Source: Lachnospiraceae bacterium (GTDB lineage: Bacteria; Bacillota; Clostridia; Lachnospirales; Anaerotignaceae). Taken from it: 64,000 bases of DNA. The stretch covers positions 52,694 through 116,693 of the forward strand of contig JAHZEA010000008.1 in NCBI GenBank assembly GCA_019422065.1, in the 5' to 3' direction. The translations under genes and the position numbers were made by a program. Position 1 is the first letter of the stretch. Each line of letters starts with the position of its first letter. Positions 51,606 to 60,674 of this stretch are shown here, in pieces. Under the pieces are notes generated by a model. That model worked only from the letters and a program-made list of their open reading frames with translations, did not search any database and was not told where the DNA came from.

Positions 51606-52898
51606 TCATGAATTGAAAAGAAATTCTGATATATTATACAAGCTGTTTAATATCATATAGTTTTGAGGGAATGGTCTTTCTAAGTTCCAATATCCGCAGC
51701 CTGCAAGGCCATACATTTCTATAAGGCGAAGTTTTGATAAAGAGCTTTTTGCGTCTTCAAACCAAACTTCGTGCATATTTCCGCTCTCATCTGTGTAATA
51801 AAAATACGGCGATTGCGAATAAGAGTCGAATTGTATTTCCGCCCCATAATTTAAAGCTGTTAAAATTGCCTCTGAGTTTGATATTGACTTTGCCGCTGGT
51901 CCGTTTTGTATAAAAGGCAAAGTCCAGTCATAGCCATAAGTTGGTATTCCCATAAGTATTTTGTCAGGTGGTATTTCGCTGACGGCATAATCAAGAACCT
52001 TTTTAACACTTTCAATAGGTGCTACTGCCATAGGCGGGCCATATGTGTATCCCCATTCATATGTCATAATAAAGGCATAGTTTGCGCTGGAGCCTATAGC
52101 CATGTAATTATGGCCTTCGTATAATAGGCCTTTTTGGTCAGCGGATGTTTTAGGTGCAAGAGCGGCTATTATAATATAGCCGTATTTATTAAGGTTGTTT
52201 TTTAAGAACTCAACAAGTTCAGCGTATTTCAGACTGTCGGAAGGGTCTATAAATTCAAAGTCTATGTCTACACCTACATATCCGTAAGTTTCAATTTCAT
52301 ATAGAATATTGTTGAAAAAAGTTTCCCATAAAGAAGGAGTGTTTAAAACTACAGAAACGGCTTCTGTATTAAAATTACCGTAATATGTAATTGTTGAAAT
52401 ATGCAGAAGCGGCTGAGTCCTGTAAAAAGATGAAATAAACAAAGTATTCTCGGCATTAGGCCGCAAAAGAGATGCATCTTTTTCAACTCCATACGTAAAA
52501 GGTGATATAAATGTTAAATACGGCAAAGCCGCCCGCAGTATATTATCAGGCAAATCACCGTAAGTATAGCCGTTTGTTATTACATCTTTTATTTTTTCAT
52601 CGTCAAATTCTATTACTATTATATCTCCGGTAGATATCGATGGGTTTACGGATAAATTAGGATTGTTTTTTAAAATAGTATTTACTTGAATATTGTATTG
52701 GCGGGATATGGAATAGAGAGTATCGCCATATTTAACCGTATGCAGTATCTTGGGAAAAAGTATAAGTATGTTTTGGCCTACAACAAGGTTTTCTGGATTT
52801 GGAAGCTGGTTTATGTTTTGAATGTATTCTGCTGTAAGGTTATATTGCCTGCCTATAGAGTTTAAAGTTTCGCCTTTTTGAACTGTATGTATTATCAT
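51606..52898 (-). CDS. LysM-LysM-GH18 hydrolase (SleL/YaaH-like)
   Basis: The 430-residue protein has two LysM domains (about residues 2-46, V-Q-K-G-E-T-L-N-S-I-G, and 51-98, V-K-Y-G-D-T-L-Y-S-I-S) and a GH18 domain with the catalytic D-x-D-x-E as V-D-I-D-F-E near residue 212. There is no signal peptide, which is typical of SleL/YaaH, made in the mother cell and deposited in spore coats, where it hydrolyses cortex fragments. This supports a spore-forming host. It is transcribed on the minus strand ahead of the SDR gene with a 130-bp gap. Confidence 0.85.
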   Translation of the reverse strand: MIIHTVQKGETLNSIGRQYNLTAEYIQNINQLPNPENLVVGQNILILFPKILHTVKYGDTLYSISRQYNIQVNTILKNNPNLSVNPSISTGDIIVIEFDDEKIKDVITNGYTYGDLPDNILRAALPYLTFISPFTYGVEKDASLLRPNAENTLFISSFYRTQPLLHISTITYYGNFNTEAVSVVLNTPSLWETFFNNILYEIETYGYVGVDIDFEFIDPSDSLKYAELVEFLKNNLNKYGYIIIAALAPKTSADQKGLLYEGHNYMAIGSSANYAFIMTYEWGYTYGPPMAVAPIESVKKVLDYAVSEIPPDKILMGIPTYGYDWTLPFIQNGPAAKSISNSEAILTALNYGAEIQFDSYSQSPYFYYTDESGNMHEVWFEDAKSSLSKLRLIEMYGLAGCGYWNLERPFPQNYMILNSLYNISEFLFNS

Positions 52899-53109
52899 GC
52901 TTTCACCTTGTGTTTTTTTGTATTTTATGAACTATAATTATAAAATATCAAGGTTTAAATAAATTTATTAAGAATTTATAACTGTATAATTCACTTTTAA
53001 TTTTTATGCGTTTATAGTATAATGTTTTTATTAGGCATAAAAAGTTTTTTATTATAATGTAAGTTTTTATCGAAAAATAATAAATTATCACAGTTTTGGA
53101 GTTGATGGC

Positions 53110-53910
53110 ATGAATGAAATTAATACAAAAGAACTTGGTATTTTTGAAATATTCTCTTTAGGGTGGGCACTTTTTAGGGATAATTTTATTCAGTTTTTTA
53201 AAATTACTGTTATTTTAGGTCTGCCTTTGAGTATTCTGCTTGCTTTTGCCGATAATATTTTACTTAAAATAATAGCTAATGGTGATATAACATCTATAAT
53301 AACAGGAAGCGCTCAGCTTATTGAAAACTTAAGCACCGAGCAGTTATTAACTGTATCGGCACTTATGATTATATCTATGTTTATACAGGCTTTGATTTAT
53401 CCTTTAGTTACAATAGCTGTTGCTGACGCAGCAGGTGACAGTTTAAGCGGCAGGGTGGTTGATGCAAAAAAATCTGTTTTAAACGCTCTTTCAAAGGGTA
53501 CTGTTGTTATGGCTTCAGCAGTTATTTATTGGATTGCTGTTGTAATTGGATTGATGTTTTTTATCATACCGGGCATAATTTTGCTTGTTTTATGGTATTT
53601 TTACGAATACACTATTATTTTTGATGATGCAGGCATTATAAGCTCTTTTAAAATGAGCATGGATTTAGTTAAAGGTAAGTGGTTTAAAACAGCGGGCTAT
53701 ATATTATTAATAAGCATAGTCAATGGTTTAATAACAAGAACGTTAACATTTTTTATAGGCGCGCTTCAGCTCTTTTTTATAGGCGATGTATTATTTATGG
53801 TTATTTTATTTTTCTTATACACATTTATCATAAGTGTTATTACGGTTTTTTATCTTAACAGAAAAGCGTTGTATATAAAAAATCAAAATAAGAATAATAT
53901 GTATTTTTGA
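53110..53910 (+). CDS. Multi-pass membrane protein (YciC/DUF975-like)
   Basis: The 266-residue protein has six predicted membrane segments with a cytoplasmic N-terminal I-F-E-I-F-S-L-G-W-A-L-F-R-D-N. A P-G-I-I-L-L-V-L-W-Y-F-Y-E segment and the adjoining F-K-M-S-M-D-L-V-K-G-K-W are typical of a broad family of glycerophosphodiester-phosphodiesterase-associated or YciC-like membrane proteins. Function is unknown. It is 33 bases upstream of fbp and may share its transcript. Confidence 0.65.
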   Translation: MNEINTKELGIFEIFSLGWALFRDNFIQFFKITVILGLPLSILLAFADNILLKIIANGDITSIITGSAQLIENLSTEQLLTVSALMIISMFIQALIYPLVTIAVADAAGDSLSGRVVDAKKSVLNALSKGTVVMASAVIYWIAVVIGLMFFIIPGIILLVLWYFYEYTIIFDDAGIISSFKMSMDLVKGKWFKTAGYILLISIVNGLITRTLTFFIGALQLFFIGDVLFMVILFFLYTFIISVITVFYLNRKALYIKNQNKNNMYF

Positions 53911-53943
53911 TACATTTTATTATAAATGCTGGGAGGGAGTAAA

Positions 53944-55926
53944 ATGTCAGTCGGTATTAAAAAATATAAAGAAAAGGATTTTAAATATTTAAAGCTTCTT
54001 TCAAAGAAATACCCTAATATAAATAGTGCCAGCACCGAGATTATAAATCTTCAGGCTATACTTAACCTGCCAAAGGGTACAGAACACTTTGTAAGCGATA
54101 TTCATGGGGAATATGATTCTTTTAACCATGTGCTTAAAAATGCTTCCGGAGTTATTAAAAACCAGATTACGGCAATTTTTGGCTCATCGTTGAGAGAAAG
54201 CGAAAAAAAGGCTTTAGCTACTTTAATTTATTATCCGGAACAAAAGCTGGAAACAATTAAAGAAGGCGAGGAGGATATGGCTGACTGGTACAGAATAACT
54301 CTCCACAGGCTTGTTAAAATATGCAAGGTAATGAGTTCAAAATATACTCGGTCTAAAGTTAGAAAAGCTCTTCCTCAAGAATTTTCTTATATATTAGAAG
54401 AACTTATTCACGAAGACGGAACAGGCGCAGATAAGCAGCTCTATTATAAAGAAATTATTGAAACAATAATTAGCCTTGACCAAGCCGACAGATTTATAAT
54501 TTCTATTTCAAACCTTATACAGCGCCTTGCTATAGACCAGCTTCATGTAATAGGCGATATTTACGACAGAGGTCCTAAAGCGGCTAAAATAATGGACCTT
54601 TTAGACAGCTATCACAGTGTTGATATTCAGTGGGGTAACCATGATATTTCATGGATGGGTGCAGCTGCTGGCTGTCAGGCGCTTATATGCAATGTAGTAA
54701 GAATATGCGCACGTTACGCAAATCTTGATACTATTGATGAGGATTACGGTATTAATCTTATACCTCTTGTTACATTTGCGGCTCAGCAGTATGCTGATGA
54801 CCCTTGTGTGCAGTTTATGCCTAAGCTCTCGGAAGAAGATGTTTTAAGCGATAACGACGTTATGCTTATTGCAAAAATACATAAGGCAATTTCCATAATG
54901 CAGTTTAAGGCTGAAGGCCAAATTATAATGCGTCATCCTGAGTATAAAATGGAGAGCAGGCAGCTTCTTGGCACAATAGATAAAGAAAAGGGAACTGTTA
55001 AGGTAGAGGGTGTAGAGTATCCGCTTAACGATAGTAATTTCCCAACTCTTGACCCACAAAACCCATATGCATTTACACCGGAAGAAGAATTTGTTATGAA
55101 CAGAATAAAGTCTTCTTTTGTAAACAGTGAAAAGCTTCAAAAGCATATAAGCATGCTTTACAGCCATGGCAGTTTATACAAAAAGTTTAATACAAACCTT
55201 ATGTTCCATGGCTGTATTCCAATGGAAGATGACGGCTCTCTTAAAAAAGTTCTTGTTGACGGTGAGTATTTAAGCGGAAAAGAATTATTTGACGCTGTTG
55301 ACAGGACTGTAAGGGAAGGGTATTTTAATAAGCCGCATTCTGAAAGAAAACGTGAGTGCATGGACTATATTTGGTACTTATGGTGCGGCGAAAATTCACC
55401 GCTTTTCGGCAAAAAGAAAATGGCAACATTTGAAAGATACTTTATAGATGACAAAGCAACACATAAAGAAGAAAGATGCCCATATTACAAACATAGGGAC
55501 AAAGAAGAAATTTGCCGTATGATACTTGAAAACTTCGGTATGGACCCTGAAAACTCGCACATTATTAACGGACATGTTCCGGTTAAGGTTTCAAAAGGTG
55601 AGAGTCCTATAAAGGCAGAAGGAAGGCTTTTTGTAATAGATGGAGGCTTTGCCAAGGCATATCAAAAGGAAACAGGAATAGCTGGCTATACACTTATTTA
55701 TAACTCACACGGCCTTGTTTTAGTTTCCCATGAGCCTTTTGAGTCTCTTGAAAAAGCAATAGCGGAGGAAAAAGACATTCTCTCATCAACTGTAGCCCTC
55801 CAGTATTCCCATGAAAGAATAAGAATTATGAATACAGATATAGGCGCTGAGCTTCAGGAAAGTATTGATGAGCTTACGGAATTGCTGGACGCATATCATA
55901 AAGGTATTATTAAAGAGAGTAAATAA
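53944..55926 (+). CDS. fbp: Fructose-1,6-bisphosphatase, class 3
   Basis: The 660-residue protein matches the class III fructose-1,6-bisphosphatase of Firmicutes: F-V-S-D-I-H-G-E-Y-D near residue 50, G-D-I-Y-D-R-G-P near 205, W-G-N-H-D-I-S-W-M-G-A near 230 and N-G-H-V-P-V near 540, all metallophosphatase-type metal motifs. It hydrolyses fructose 1,6-bisphosphate in gluconeogenesis. ATG 53944 follows GGGAGGGAG, whereas the ORF's earlier ATG at 53926 overlaps that site. It is followed after only 2 bases by truA. Confidence 0.95.
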   Translation: MSVGIKKYKEKDFKYLKLLSKKYPNINSASTEIINLQAILNLPKGTEHFVSDIHGEYDSFNHVLKNASGVIKNQITAIFGSSLRESEKKALATLIYYPEQKLETIKEGEEDMADWYRITLHRLVKICKVMSSKYTRSKVRKALPQEFSYILEELIHEDGTGADKQLYYKEIIETIISLDQADRFIISISNLIQRLAIDQLHVIGDIYDRGPKAAKIMDLLDSYHSVDIQWGNHDISWMGAAAGCQALICNVVRICARYANLDTIDEDYGINLIPLVTFAAQQYADDPCVQFMPKLSEEDVLSDNDVMLIAKIHKAISIMQFKAEGQIIMRHPEYKMESRQLLGTIDKEKGTVKVEGVEYPLNDSNFPTLDPQNPYAFTPEEEFVMNRIKSSFVNSEKLQKHISMLYSHGSLYKKFNTNLMFHGCIPMEDDGSLKKVLVDGEYLSGKELFDAVDRTVREGYFNKPHSERKRECMDYIWYLWCGENSPLFGKKKMATFERYFIDDKATHKEERCPYYKHRDKEEICRMILENFGMDPENSHIINGHVPVKVSKGESPIKAEGRLFVIDGGFAKAYQKETGIAGYTLIYNSHGLVLVSHEPFESLEKAIAEEKDILSSTVALQYSHERIRIMNTDIGAELQESIDELTELLDAYHKGIIKESK

Positions 55927-55928
55927 TA

Positions 55929-56666
55929 ATGTATAACTATAAAATAAACATACAGTATGACGGAACAAACTATAACGGCTGGCAGAAGCAGGTGTCTAAA
56001 TCAAACACTATTCAGTGGCGGTTTGAAAGGATAGTTTCTGAGCTTAATGGTGAGGAAACACAGGTAATAGGAAGCGGAAGAACAGACGCAGGTGTTCATG
56101 CCATAGGTCAGGTAGCAAACTTTTATTTAAAAGAAAAGCTTGACGAAAAATACATTAAGGATTATATAAATAAATATTTGCCAAGTGATATTGCTGTTAC
56201 GGAAATTTCTATTGTTCCTGAAAGGTTTCACAGTAGGTATAACGCCAAAAAAAAGACATATATATACAGAATACTAAATGACTTGCAGTCAGATGTTTTT
56301 GAAAGCAGGTACGTTTATAAATATCCTAATAAATTGGATATTGATAAAATGAAAAAAGCCGCTGATATGCTTACAGGAAAACATGATTTTATGGCATTTT
56401 GTGCCAATAAAAGAACAAAAAAGTCTACAATAAGAACGGTTTATTCTATAGACATAAATAGATTTGACAGGGAAATACAAATGGAATTTGTAGGCGACGG
56501 TTTTCTTTATAATATGGTTCGCATAATGGCGGGTACCATTTTGCAGTGCGGCACTGGTGAATTTGATTATACCGAAATACCTAATGTTTTGGAAAGCCGA
56601 AACAGACAAAATGCCGGTATTACACTTCCACCATGCGGACTTACGCTAAAAAGTGTTGAGTACTGA
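55929..56666 (+). CDS. truA: tRNA pseudouridine synthase A
   Basis: The 245 residues contain Y-D-G-T-N-Y-N-G-W near the start, the catalytic G-S-G-R-T-D-A-G-V-H-A near residue 48 (Asp nucleophile), and G-D-G-F-L-Y-N-M-V-R-I near 188. It makes pseudouridine at positions 38-40 of tRNA anticodon arms. The length is normal. It is probably translated from the fbp transcript. Confidence 0.95.
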   Translation: MYNYKINIQYDGTNYNGWQKQVSKSNTIQWRFERIVSELNGEETQVIGSGRTDAGVHAIGQVANFYLKEKLDEKYIKDYINKYLPSDIAVTEISIVPERFHSRYNAKKKTYIYRILNDLQSDVFESRYVYKYPNKLDIDKMKKAADMLTGKHDFMAFCANKRTKKSTIRTVYSIDINRFDREIQMEFVGDGFLYNMVRIMAGTILQCGTGEFDYTEIPNVLESRNRQNAGITLPPCGLTLKSVEY

Positions 56667-56676
56667 GTTTATGGTA

Positions 56677-56704
56677 TTGACATATACAGCGTATGCAGTA
56701 TAAT
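56677..56704 (+). promoter_or_regulatory. Consensus promoter upstream of glnA
   Basis: TTGACA (56677-56682) and TATAAT (56699-56704) with a 16-base spacer lie right after truA and 90 bases before glnA. A hairpin with a T run begins about 10 bases downstream of the -10 box. Confidence 0.75.
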
Positions 56705-56714
56705 GTAAATAGAC

Positions 56715-56748
56715 AAAGGCGTCTCCTTTTTAGGAGGCGTCTTTTTGC
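56715..56748 (+). terminator. Terminator-like hairpin in the glnA leader
   Basis: AAAGGCGTCTCC pairs (two G-U pairs) with GGAGGCGTCTTT around a 6-base TTTTTA loop and is followed by TTTTTG. It may end the fbp-truA transcript, but as it lies downstream of the consensus promoter it would also terminate initiated glnA transcripts. Confidence 0.8.
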
Positions 56749-56793
56749 TTTAACGGCATATAATAATAGTATTATTTAACGGAGGTATTAGTT

Positions 56794-58128
56794 GTGAGTA
56801 ATACAAAAGACGATATAAGAATGTTAATAGGTGAAAATGATGTTAAGTTTATAAGGCTTCAGTTTACAGATATGTTTGGAGCCCTTAAAAATATAGCAGT
56901 TACTGTAAGCCAGCTTGAAAAGGCACTTGACGGACGCTGTATGTTTGACGGCTCAGCTATTGACGGCTTTGTAAGAATAGAGGAGTCAGATATGTACCTT
57001 AAGCCTGACCTTGATACATTCGCTATTTTCCCATGGCGTCCTCAGCATGGCAAAGTAGCAAGGTTTATTTGTGACTTGATTAATGCTGACGGAACACCTT
57101 ATATAGGTTCGCCAAGGTATGTGCTTAAAAATGCTCTTGAAAAGGCTAAAAGCATGGGATACGTTTTTAATGTTGGGCCGGAGTGTGAGTTTTTCCTTTT
57201 TCAGACTAATGACAGTGGTGAGCCTATTATTAAGCCACACGACAAAGGCTCATATTTTGATTTAGGGCCTGTTGATAGAGGCGAAAATACAAGACGTGAA
57301 ATATGTCTTACACTTGAGGATATGGGCTACGAAATAGAATCCAGCCACCATGAGCAGGCTTTTGGCCAGCATGAGGTGGATTTTAAATATACCGATGCCT
57401 TAACAGCGGCAGATAACATAGTAACTCTTAAGCTGGTTGTAAAAACAATAGCTCAAAGAAACGGTGTTTTTGCGTCTTTTATGCCTAAGCCTTTAAATGG
57501 ACAAAGCGGTTCTGGAATGCATATTAATATTTCACTTTCAAAAGACGGAAAAAATATTTTCTTTGATGAGAATGATAAACATAAAATAGGTATGAGCCAA
57601 ACAGCTTATCAATTTTTAGCCGGTGTTTTATACCACATGAAAGGCCTTTCGTTAATTACTAACCCTATTGTAAATTCTTATAAACGATTAAATACCGGTT
57701 TTGAGGCACCTTCTTATATAGCATGGTCTGTTGCTAATAGAAGCCCTCTTATAAGAATACCTTCCGGACGTGGAGAAAGCACAAGAATAGAACTGAGAAA
57801 TCCTGATGTGTCGGTAAATCCATATTTAGCATTTGCAGCTATATTATCAGCCGGCCTTGACGGAATAGAAAAAAATATGACAGCGCCTGACTGTGTTAAC
57901 GGAAATATTTATGAAATGACAGACGAACAAAGAGCGGAATTGGGTATAAGCAGATTGCCGGAAACTTTAGGCGAGGCTATAAGCGAGTTCGAAAAAGACG
58001 ATGTAATTAAACAAGCTCTTGGAAAAGATGTATATAATAAATATTTAATGGCAAAAAAAGAAGAGTGGAAAGAATATTGCAACACTGTTAACCGCTGGGA
58101 GATTGACAAATATCTTAATATTTACTAA
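56794..58128 (+). CDS. glnA: Glutamine synthetase type I
   Basis: The 444-residue protein is GSI, alpha-type by size: F-D-G-S-A-I-D-G-F near 50, G-P-E-C-E-F-F-L-F near 128, the metal and ATP motif G-Q-S-G-S-G-M-H-I-N near 235 and R-I-P-S-G-R-G-E-S-T-R-I-E-L-R near 325. It makes glutamine from glutamate, ammonia and ATP. There is no adenylylation segment near the C-terminus, as usual in Firmicutes. The start is GTG 56794 behind GGAGGTATTAG. It is followed 26 bases later by an ANTAR regulator. Confidence 0.96.
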   Translation: MSNTKDDIRMLIGENDVKFIRLQFTDMFGALKNIAVTVSQLEKALDGRCMFDGSAIDGFVRIEESDMYLKPDLDTFAIFPWRPQHGKVARFICDLINADGTPYIGSPRYVLKNALEKAKSMGYVFNVGPECEFFLFQTNDSGEPIIKPHDKGSYFDLGPVDRGENTRREICLTLEDMGYEIESSHHEQAFGQHEVDFKYTDALTAADNIVTLKLVVKTIAQRNGVFASFMPKPLNGQSGSGMHINISLSKDGKNIFFDENDKHKIGMSQTAYQFLAGVLYHMKGLSLITNPIVNSYKRLNTGFEAPSYIAWSVANRSPLIRIPSGRGESTRIELRNPDVSVNPYLAFAAILSAGLDGIEKNMTAPDCVNGNIYEMTDEQRAELGISRLPETLGEAISEFEKDDVIKQALGKDVYNKYLMAKKEEWKEYCNTVNRWEIDKYLNIY

Positions 58129-58154
58129 TTGGCTGCCGGTGTGGAGTGGTTTTA

Positions 58155-58709
58155 ATGGATAATGTGATTATCGGGTTTACTGACAGAAAAAAAGGTGAAG
58201 CCGTTAAGGATATTGTGGCGGCAAACGGGTTTTATAATGTTTTTATTTGCACCAATGGTGATGAAGTTATAAGGGCGGCTAATGAAAGCGCAGGGGGCAT
58301 TGTTATTTGCGGTTATAAAGTGGCCCACATGCTGCATACTGATATATACGAAATGCTTCCTGATACATTTGGTATGCTTGTTTTGTTATCAAGAAAACAG
58401 GCTGACTTAGTGGATAATGAGGATATATTTTCATTAGTCCTTCCGGTTACAAAGGTTGATGTTATAAAAACAGTTAATATGATTTTAAACTATGTTAACG
58501 AGCTTCATTTAGGTTCTGGTACAAAAAATAAAGAAAGCCATAAAGGCTTTAGAACATCTGAGGATGATATTATTGTTGAGCGTGCCAAGTTATATTTAAT
58601 GAATAAATATAAAGTAACTGAGGAAGCGGCTCATAGGTTTTTGCAGAAAAGCAGTATGAACCATGGCATGAAAATGGTTGATACGGCAAAAAATATACTT
58701 AACGGATAA
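58155..58709 (+). CDS. ANTAR-domain RNA-binding regulator with receiver-like domain
   Basis: The 184-residue protein has a receiver-like N-terminal domain (I-I-G-F-T-D, G-F-Y-N-V-F-I-C-T-N-G, G-G-I-V-I-C-G-Y) in which the phosphoacceptor Asp is absent (I-V-I-C-G where I-V-I-x-D is expected), and a C-terminal ANTAR domain (about 140-184: E-R-A-K-L-Y-L-M-N-K-Y, T-E-E-A-A-H-R-F-L-Q-K-S-S-M-N-H). ANTAR proteins bind RNA hairpins and prevent termination, often in nitrogen genes. ATG 58155 is used rather than GTG 58146. It follows glnA, a common arrangement in Clostridia. Confidence 0.87.
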   Translation: MDNVIIGFTDRKKGEAVKDIVAANGFYNVFICTNGDEVIRAANESAGGIVICGYKVAHMLHTDIYEMLPDTFGMLVLLSRKQADLVDNEDIFSLVLPVTKVDVIKTVNMILNYVNELHLGSGTKNKESHKGFRTSEDDIIVERAKLYLMNKYKVTEEAAHRFLQKSSMNHGMKMVDTAKNILNG

Positions 58710-58729
58710 CACAAATTAAAAAAGATTTA

Positions 58730-58768
58730 AAAGGCTCTCGATTGTTTTATCAGAGGGTCTTTTTTTAC
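58730..58768 (+). terminator. Intrinsic terminator after the ANTAR gene
   Basis: GGCTCTC pairs (two G-U pairs) with GAGGGTC and is followed by TTTTTTT. Confidence 0.85.
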
Positions 58769-59262
58769 ATATAAGTACATTATAAAAGTGTATAAATGAA
58801 TATTTAAAGTGTAGTATGATATAAAAGTATAAAACTTAATTATTAATTTTATTGGGTATTTTAAAAAATCTATAGTTTATGAAAAATATTAATTTGTATT
58901 TGCAAGTTGACATATTTATAAGCAAAGTGATTTTTATATATACCAATATTGTACATTTTTTATTTCATACTCTTTTATTTTATTTGTATTTACAATATTT
59001 ATGAAAATTTATGTCATGTTTAGGGTGTATATTCATTAAATTTTATAATAAAGCTAAAATTAATTTCATTTGAATATATTTTTATATCACTCTTGTTGTG
59101 CTTTTTGTAAAAAACTGGTATAATTTCATGGTATAACTTGTTTTATGGATATAATTTTTATATCTGTAAGCAACGATTATATAATCCTAAGCATATTAAG
59201 CAATCTGGCGGAATATTTATAAATGTAAATTACACAGCCATGCTTAAAGGGGAGAAAAACTT
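58769..59262. other. 494-bp AT-rich intergenic region
   Basis: No gene or structured RNA is recognised. An extended -10 promoter lies near its right side, and one isolated TTGACA occurs near 58907 without a matched -10 element. Several short direct AT tracts are present. Confidence 0.6.
59096..59124 (+). promoter_or_regulatory. Extended -10 promoter upstream of the SSB-like gene
   Basis: TTGTGC (59096-59101), a 17-base spacer ending TGG, and TATAAT (59119-59124) form an extended -10 promoter 139 bases before ATG 59263. Confidence 0.5.
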
Positions 59263-59889
59263 ATGGATAATGTTAACGAGAATAACAGGATAGAAATTTC
59301 AGGACGTATAGAGTCCGACTGTGTTTTCAGCCACAAAATATATGGCGAGGGATTTTATAATTTTAATATAGCCGTAAAAAGGCTAAGCGGCAGTGAGGAT
59401 ATTATACCTATAACTGTTTCGGAAAGGCTTTTTGACAAAGACGACATATTAGTTGGCAGGAATGTAAAAATTGAAGGTCAAGTAAGAAGTTATAATAATT
59501 GTACTGGGCCTAAAAGTAAGCTTATTATATCTGTTTTTGCAAGAGAACTGTTTTATGACAACGGTGAAAATGACAACAAAATAGAGATTAATGGCTTCAT
59601 TTGCCGTGAGCCTGTATACCGTGTTACACCTATGGGCCGCGAAATTACGGATTTACTTGTTGCCGTAAACAGAGCATATAACAAATCAGATTACATACCA
59701 TGTATTGTTTGGGGAAGAAATGCGAGATTTGCCGGCAGGCTTGCTGTGGGAGATAACATTAAAATTACCGGAAGAATTCAAAGCAGAAAGTATCAGAAAA
59801 AAACACAAGACGGAATTGAAGAAAAAACGGCTTATGAAATTTCGGTATCAAGAATAGAAAAAGTTTCGACTGCTGACAATGTAGAATAA
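59263..59889 (+). CDS. Single-stranded DNA-binding protein-like, two OB domains
   Basis: The 208 residues hold two OB-fold units: residues about 7-98 (I-E-I-S-G-R-I-E-S, F-Y-N-F-N-I-A-V-K-R, V-G-R-N-V-K-I-E-G-Q-V-R-S) and about 105-203 (I-E-I-N-G-F-I-C-R-E-P-V-Y-R, I-T-D-L-L-V-A-V-N-R-A-Y-N-K, Y-I-P-C-I-V-W-G-R-N-A-R-F-A). The second has the canonical SSB I-P-C-x-x-W-G pattern. There is no acidic SSB C-terminal tip (D-x-D-I-P-F), so it is not the replicative SSB. It is a clostridial type of accessory SSB-like protein of unclear role. Confidence 0.75.
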   Translation: MDNVNENNRIEISGRIESDCVFSHKIYGEGFYNFNIAVKRLSGSEDIIPITVSERLFDKDDILVGRNVKIEGQVRSYNNCTGPKSKLIISVFARELFYDNGENDNKIEINGFICREPVYRVTPMGREITDLLVAVNRAYNKSDYIPCIVWGRNARFAGRLAVGDNIKITGRIQSRKYQKKTQDGIEEKTAYEISVSRIEKVSTADNVE

Positions 59890-59987
59890 TTAATTGTTTT
59901 GTGATAATATGCCGGTATTTCATTGACAAGAACGTGTTTATGATATATTATTTCTTAGGCGTGATTTTAGCCTTGGAGGTATTTAAC

Positions 59988-60467
59988 ATGAGAAAAGGAA
60001 ACGTGTTTTTGTATTACGGCGAAGGCAGAGGAAAGACAACCCTTGCTATTGGTCAGGGAATGAGGGCAATAGGTGAGGATTGTTCTGTTGTTATGGTGCA
60101 GTTTTTAGATTATAACCATAACAAAGAATATATTCCGCTTAAAAAACTTGAGCCGGAATTCAGAGCTTTCAGGTTTGAAAAGCAGAGAGAAAGCTATCTT
60201 GACGCCGACAAAGGCGAGCTTTCAAATGAAATAAGCCTTGCTTATAATTTTAGCAGAAAAATAATTGAAACCGGCGAATGCGACATGCTTATTCTTGACG
60301 GAATAACTGATGCTGTTGATACTGGATTTATAACATCAAAGGATATTGTTGAGCTGCTTAGCAAAAGAAACAATAATATGGACATTATAGTTACAGGCAG
60401 CCATAAATACGATGATATAGCCCAGTGTGCCGACTATGTTTACAGCATTAATATTGAAAAAAAATAA
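59988..60467 (+). CDS. Cob(I)alamin adenosyltransferase (CobA/CobO/BtuR family)
   Basis: The 159-residue protein starts with N-V-F-L-Y-Y-G-E-G-R-G-K-T-T-L-A (P-loop G-E-G-R-G-K-T-T) and has M-V-Q-F-L and the Walker-B-like L-I-L-D-G-I-T-D near residue 105. It adenosylates cobalamin or cobinamide. ATG 59988 follows TTGGAGG by 7 bases; the longer frame starting at 59901 adds 29 residues with no ribosome binding site and no family match. Slightly shorter than typical CobO (about 170-200 residues). Confidence 0.85.
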   Translation: MRKGNVFLYYGEGRGKTTLAIGQGMRAIGEDCSVVMVQFLDYNHNKEYIPLKKLEPEFRAFRFEKQRESYLDADKGELSNEISLAYNFSRKIIETGECDMLILDGITDAVDTGFITSKDIVELLSKRNNNMDIIVTGSHKYDDIAQCADYVYSINIEKK

Positions 60468-60549
60468 AACATACTATTTTATTGGTATCACTTATTAAAC
60501 TCAAACTTTTACAATGTAATTATGAAACAAGTTTAAGAATTTTATTAAA

Positions 60550-60604
60550 ATGAACCTGATTAAGTTTGTTATACTTTTTGACAGCTTAATTCAGGTTCAT
60601 TTTT
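60550..60604 (+). terminator. Terminator after the adenosyltransferase gene
   Basis: ATGAACCTGATTAAG pairs with CTTAATTCAGGTTCAT (one bulge) and is followed by TTTTG. Confidence 0.75.
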
Positions 60605-60619
60605 GTATAGATATAAATA

Positions 60620-60651
60620 CCCCTGTTTTATATGTGAGTATAAAACAGGGG
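60620..60651 (-). terminator. Terminator of the asd-dapA-dapB operon
   Basis: A perfect 13-bp stem CCCCTGTTTTATA / TATAAAACAGGGG with a 6-base loop lies just beyond the dapB stop on the minus strand. The following minus-strand sequence is AT-rich with short T runs. Confidence 0.75.
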
Positions 60652-60674
60652 CTTAAATTTAATTAGTATTTGAA

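Noticed and set aside
56715..56748. ANTAR two-hairpin target site
   Set aside because: Only one hairpin, and its TTTTTA loop lacks the A1/G4 residues known for ANTAR recognition.
59901..59987. 29-codon N-terminal extension of the adenosyltransferase
   Set aside because: No ribosome binding site, and the family begins at the downstream ATG which has TTGGAGG.
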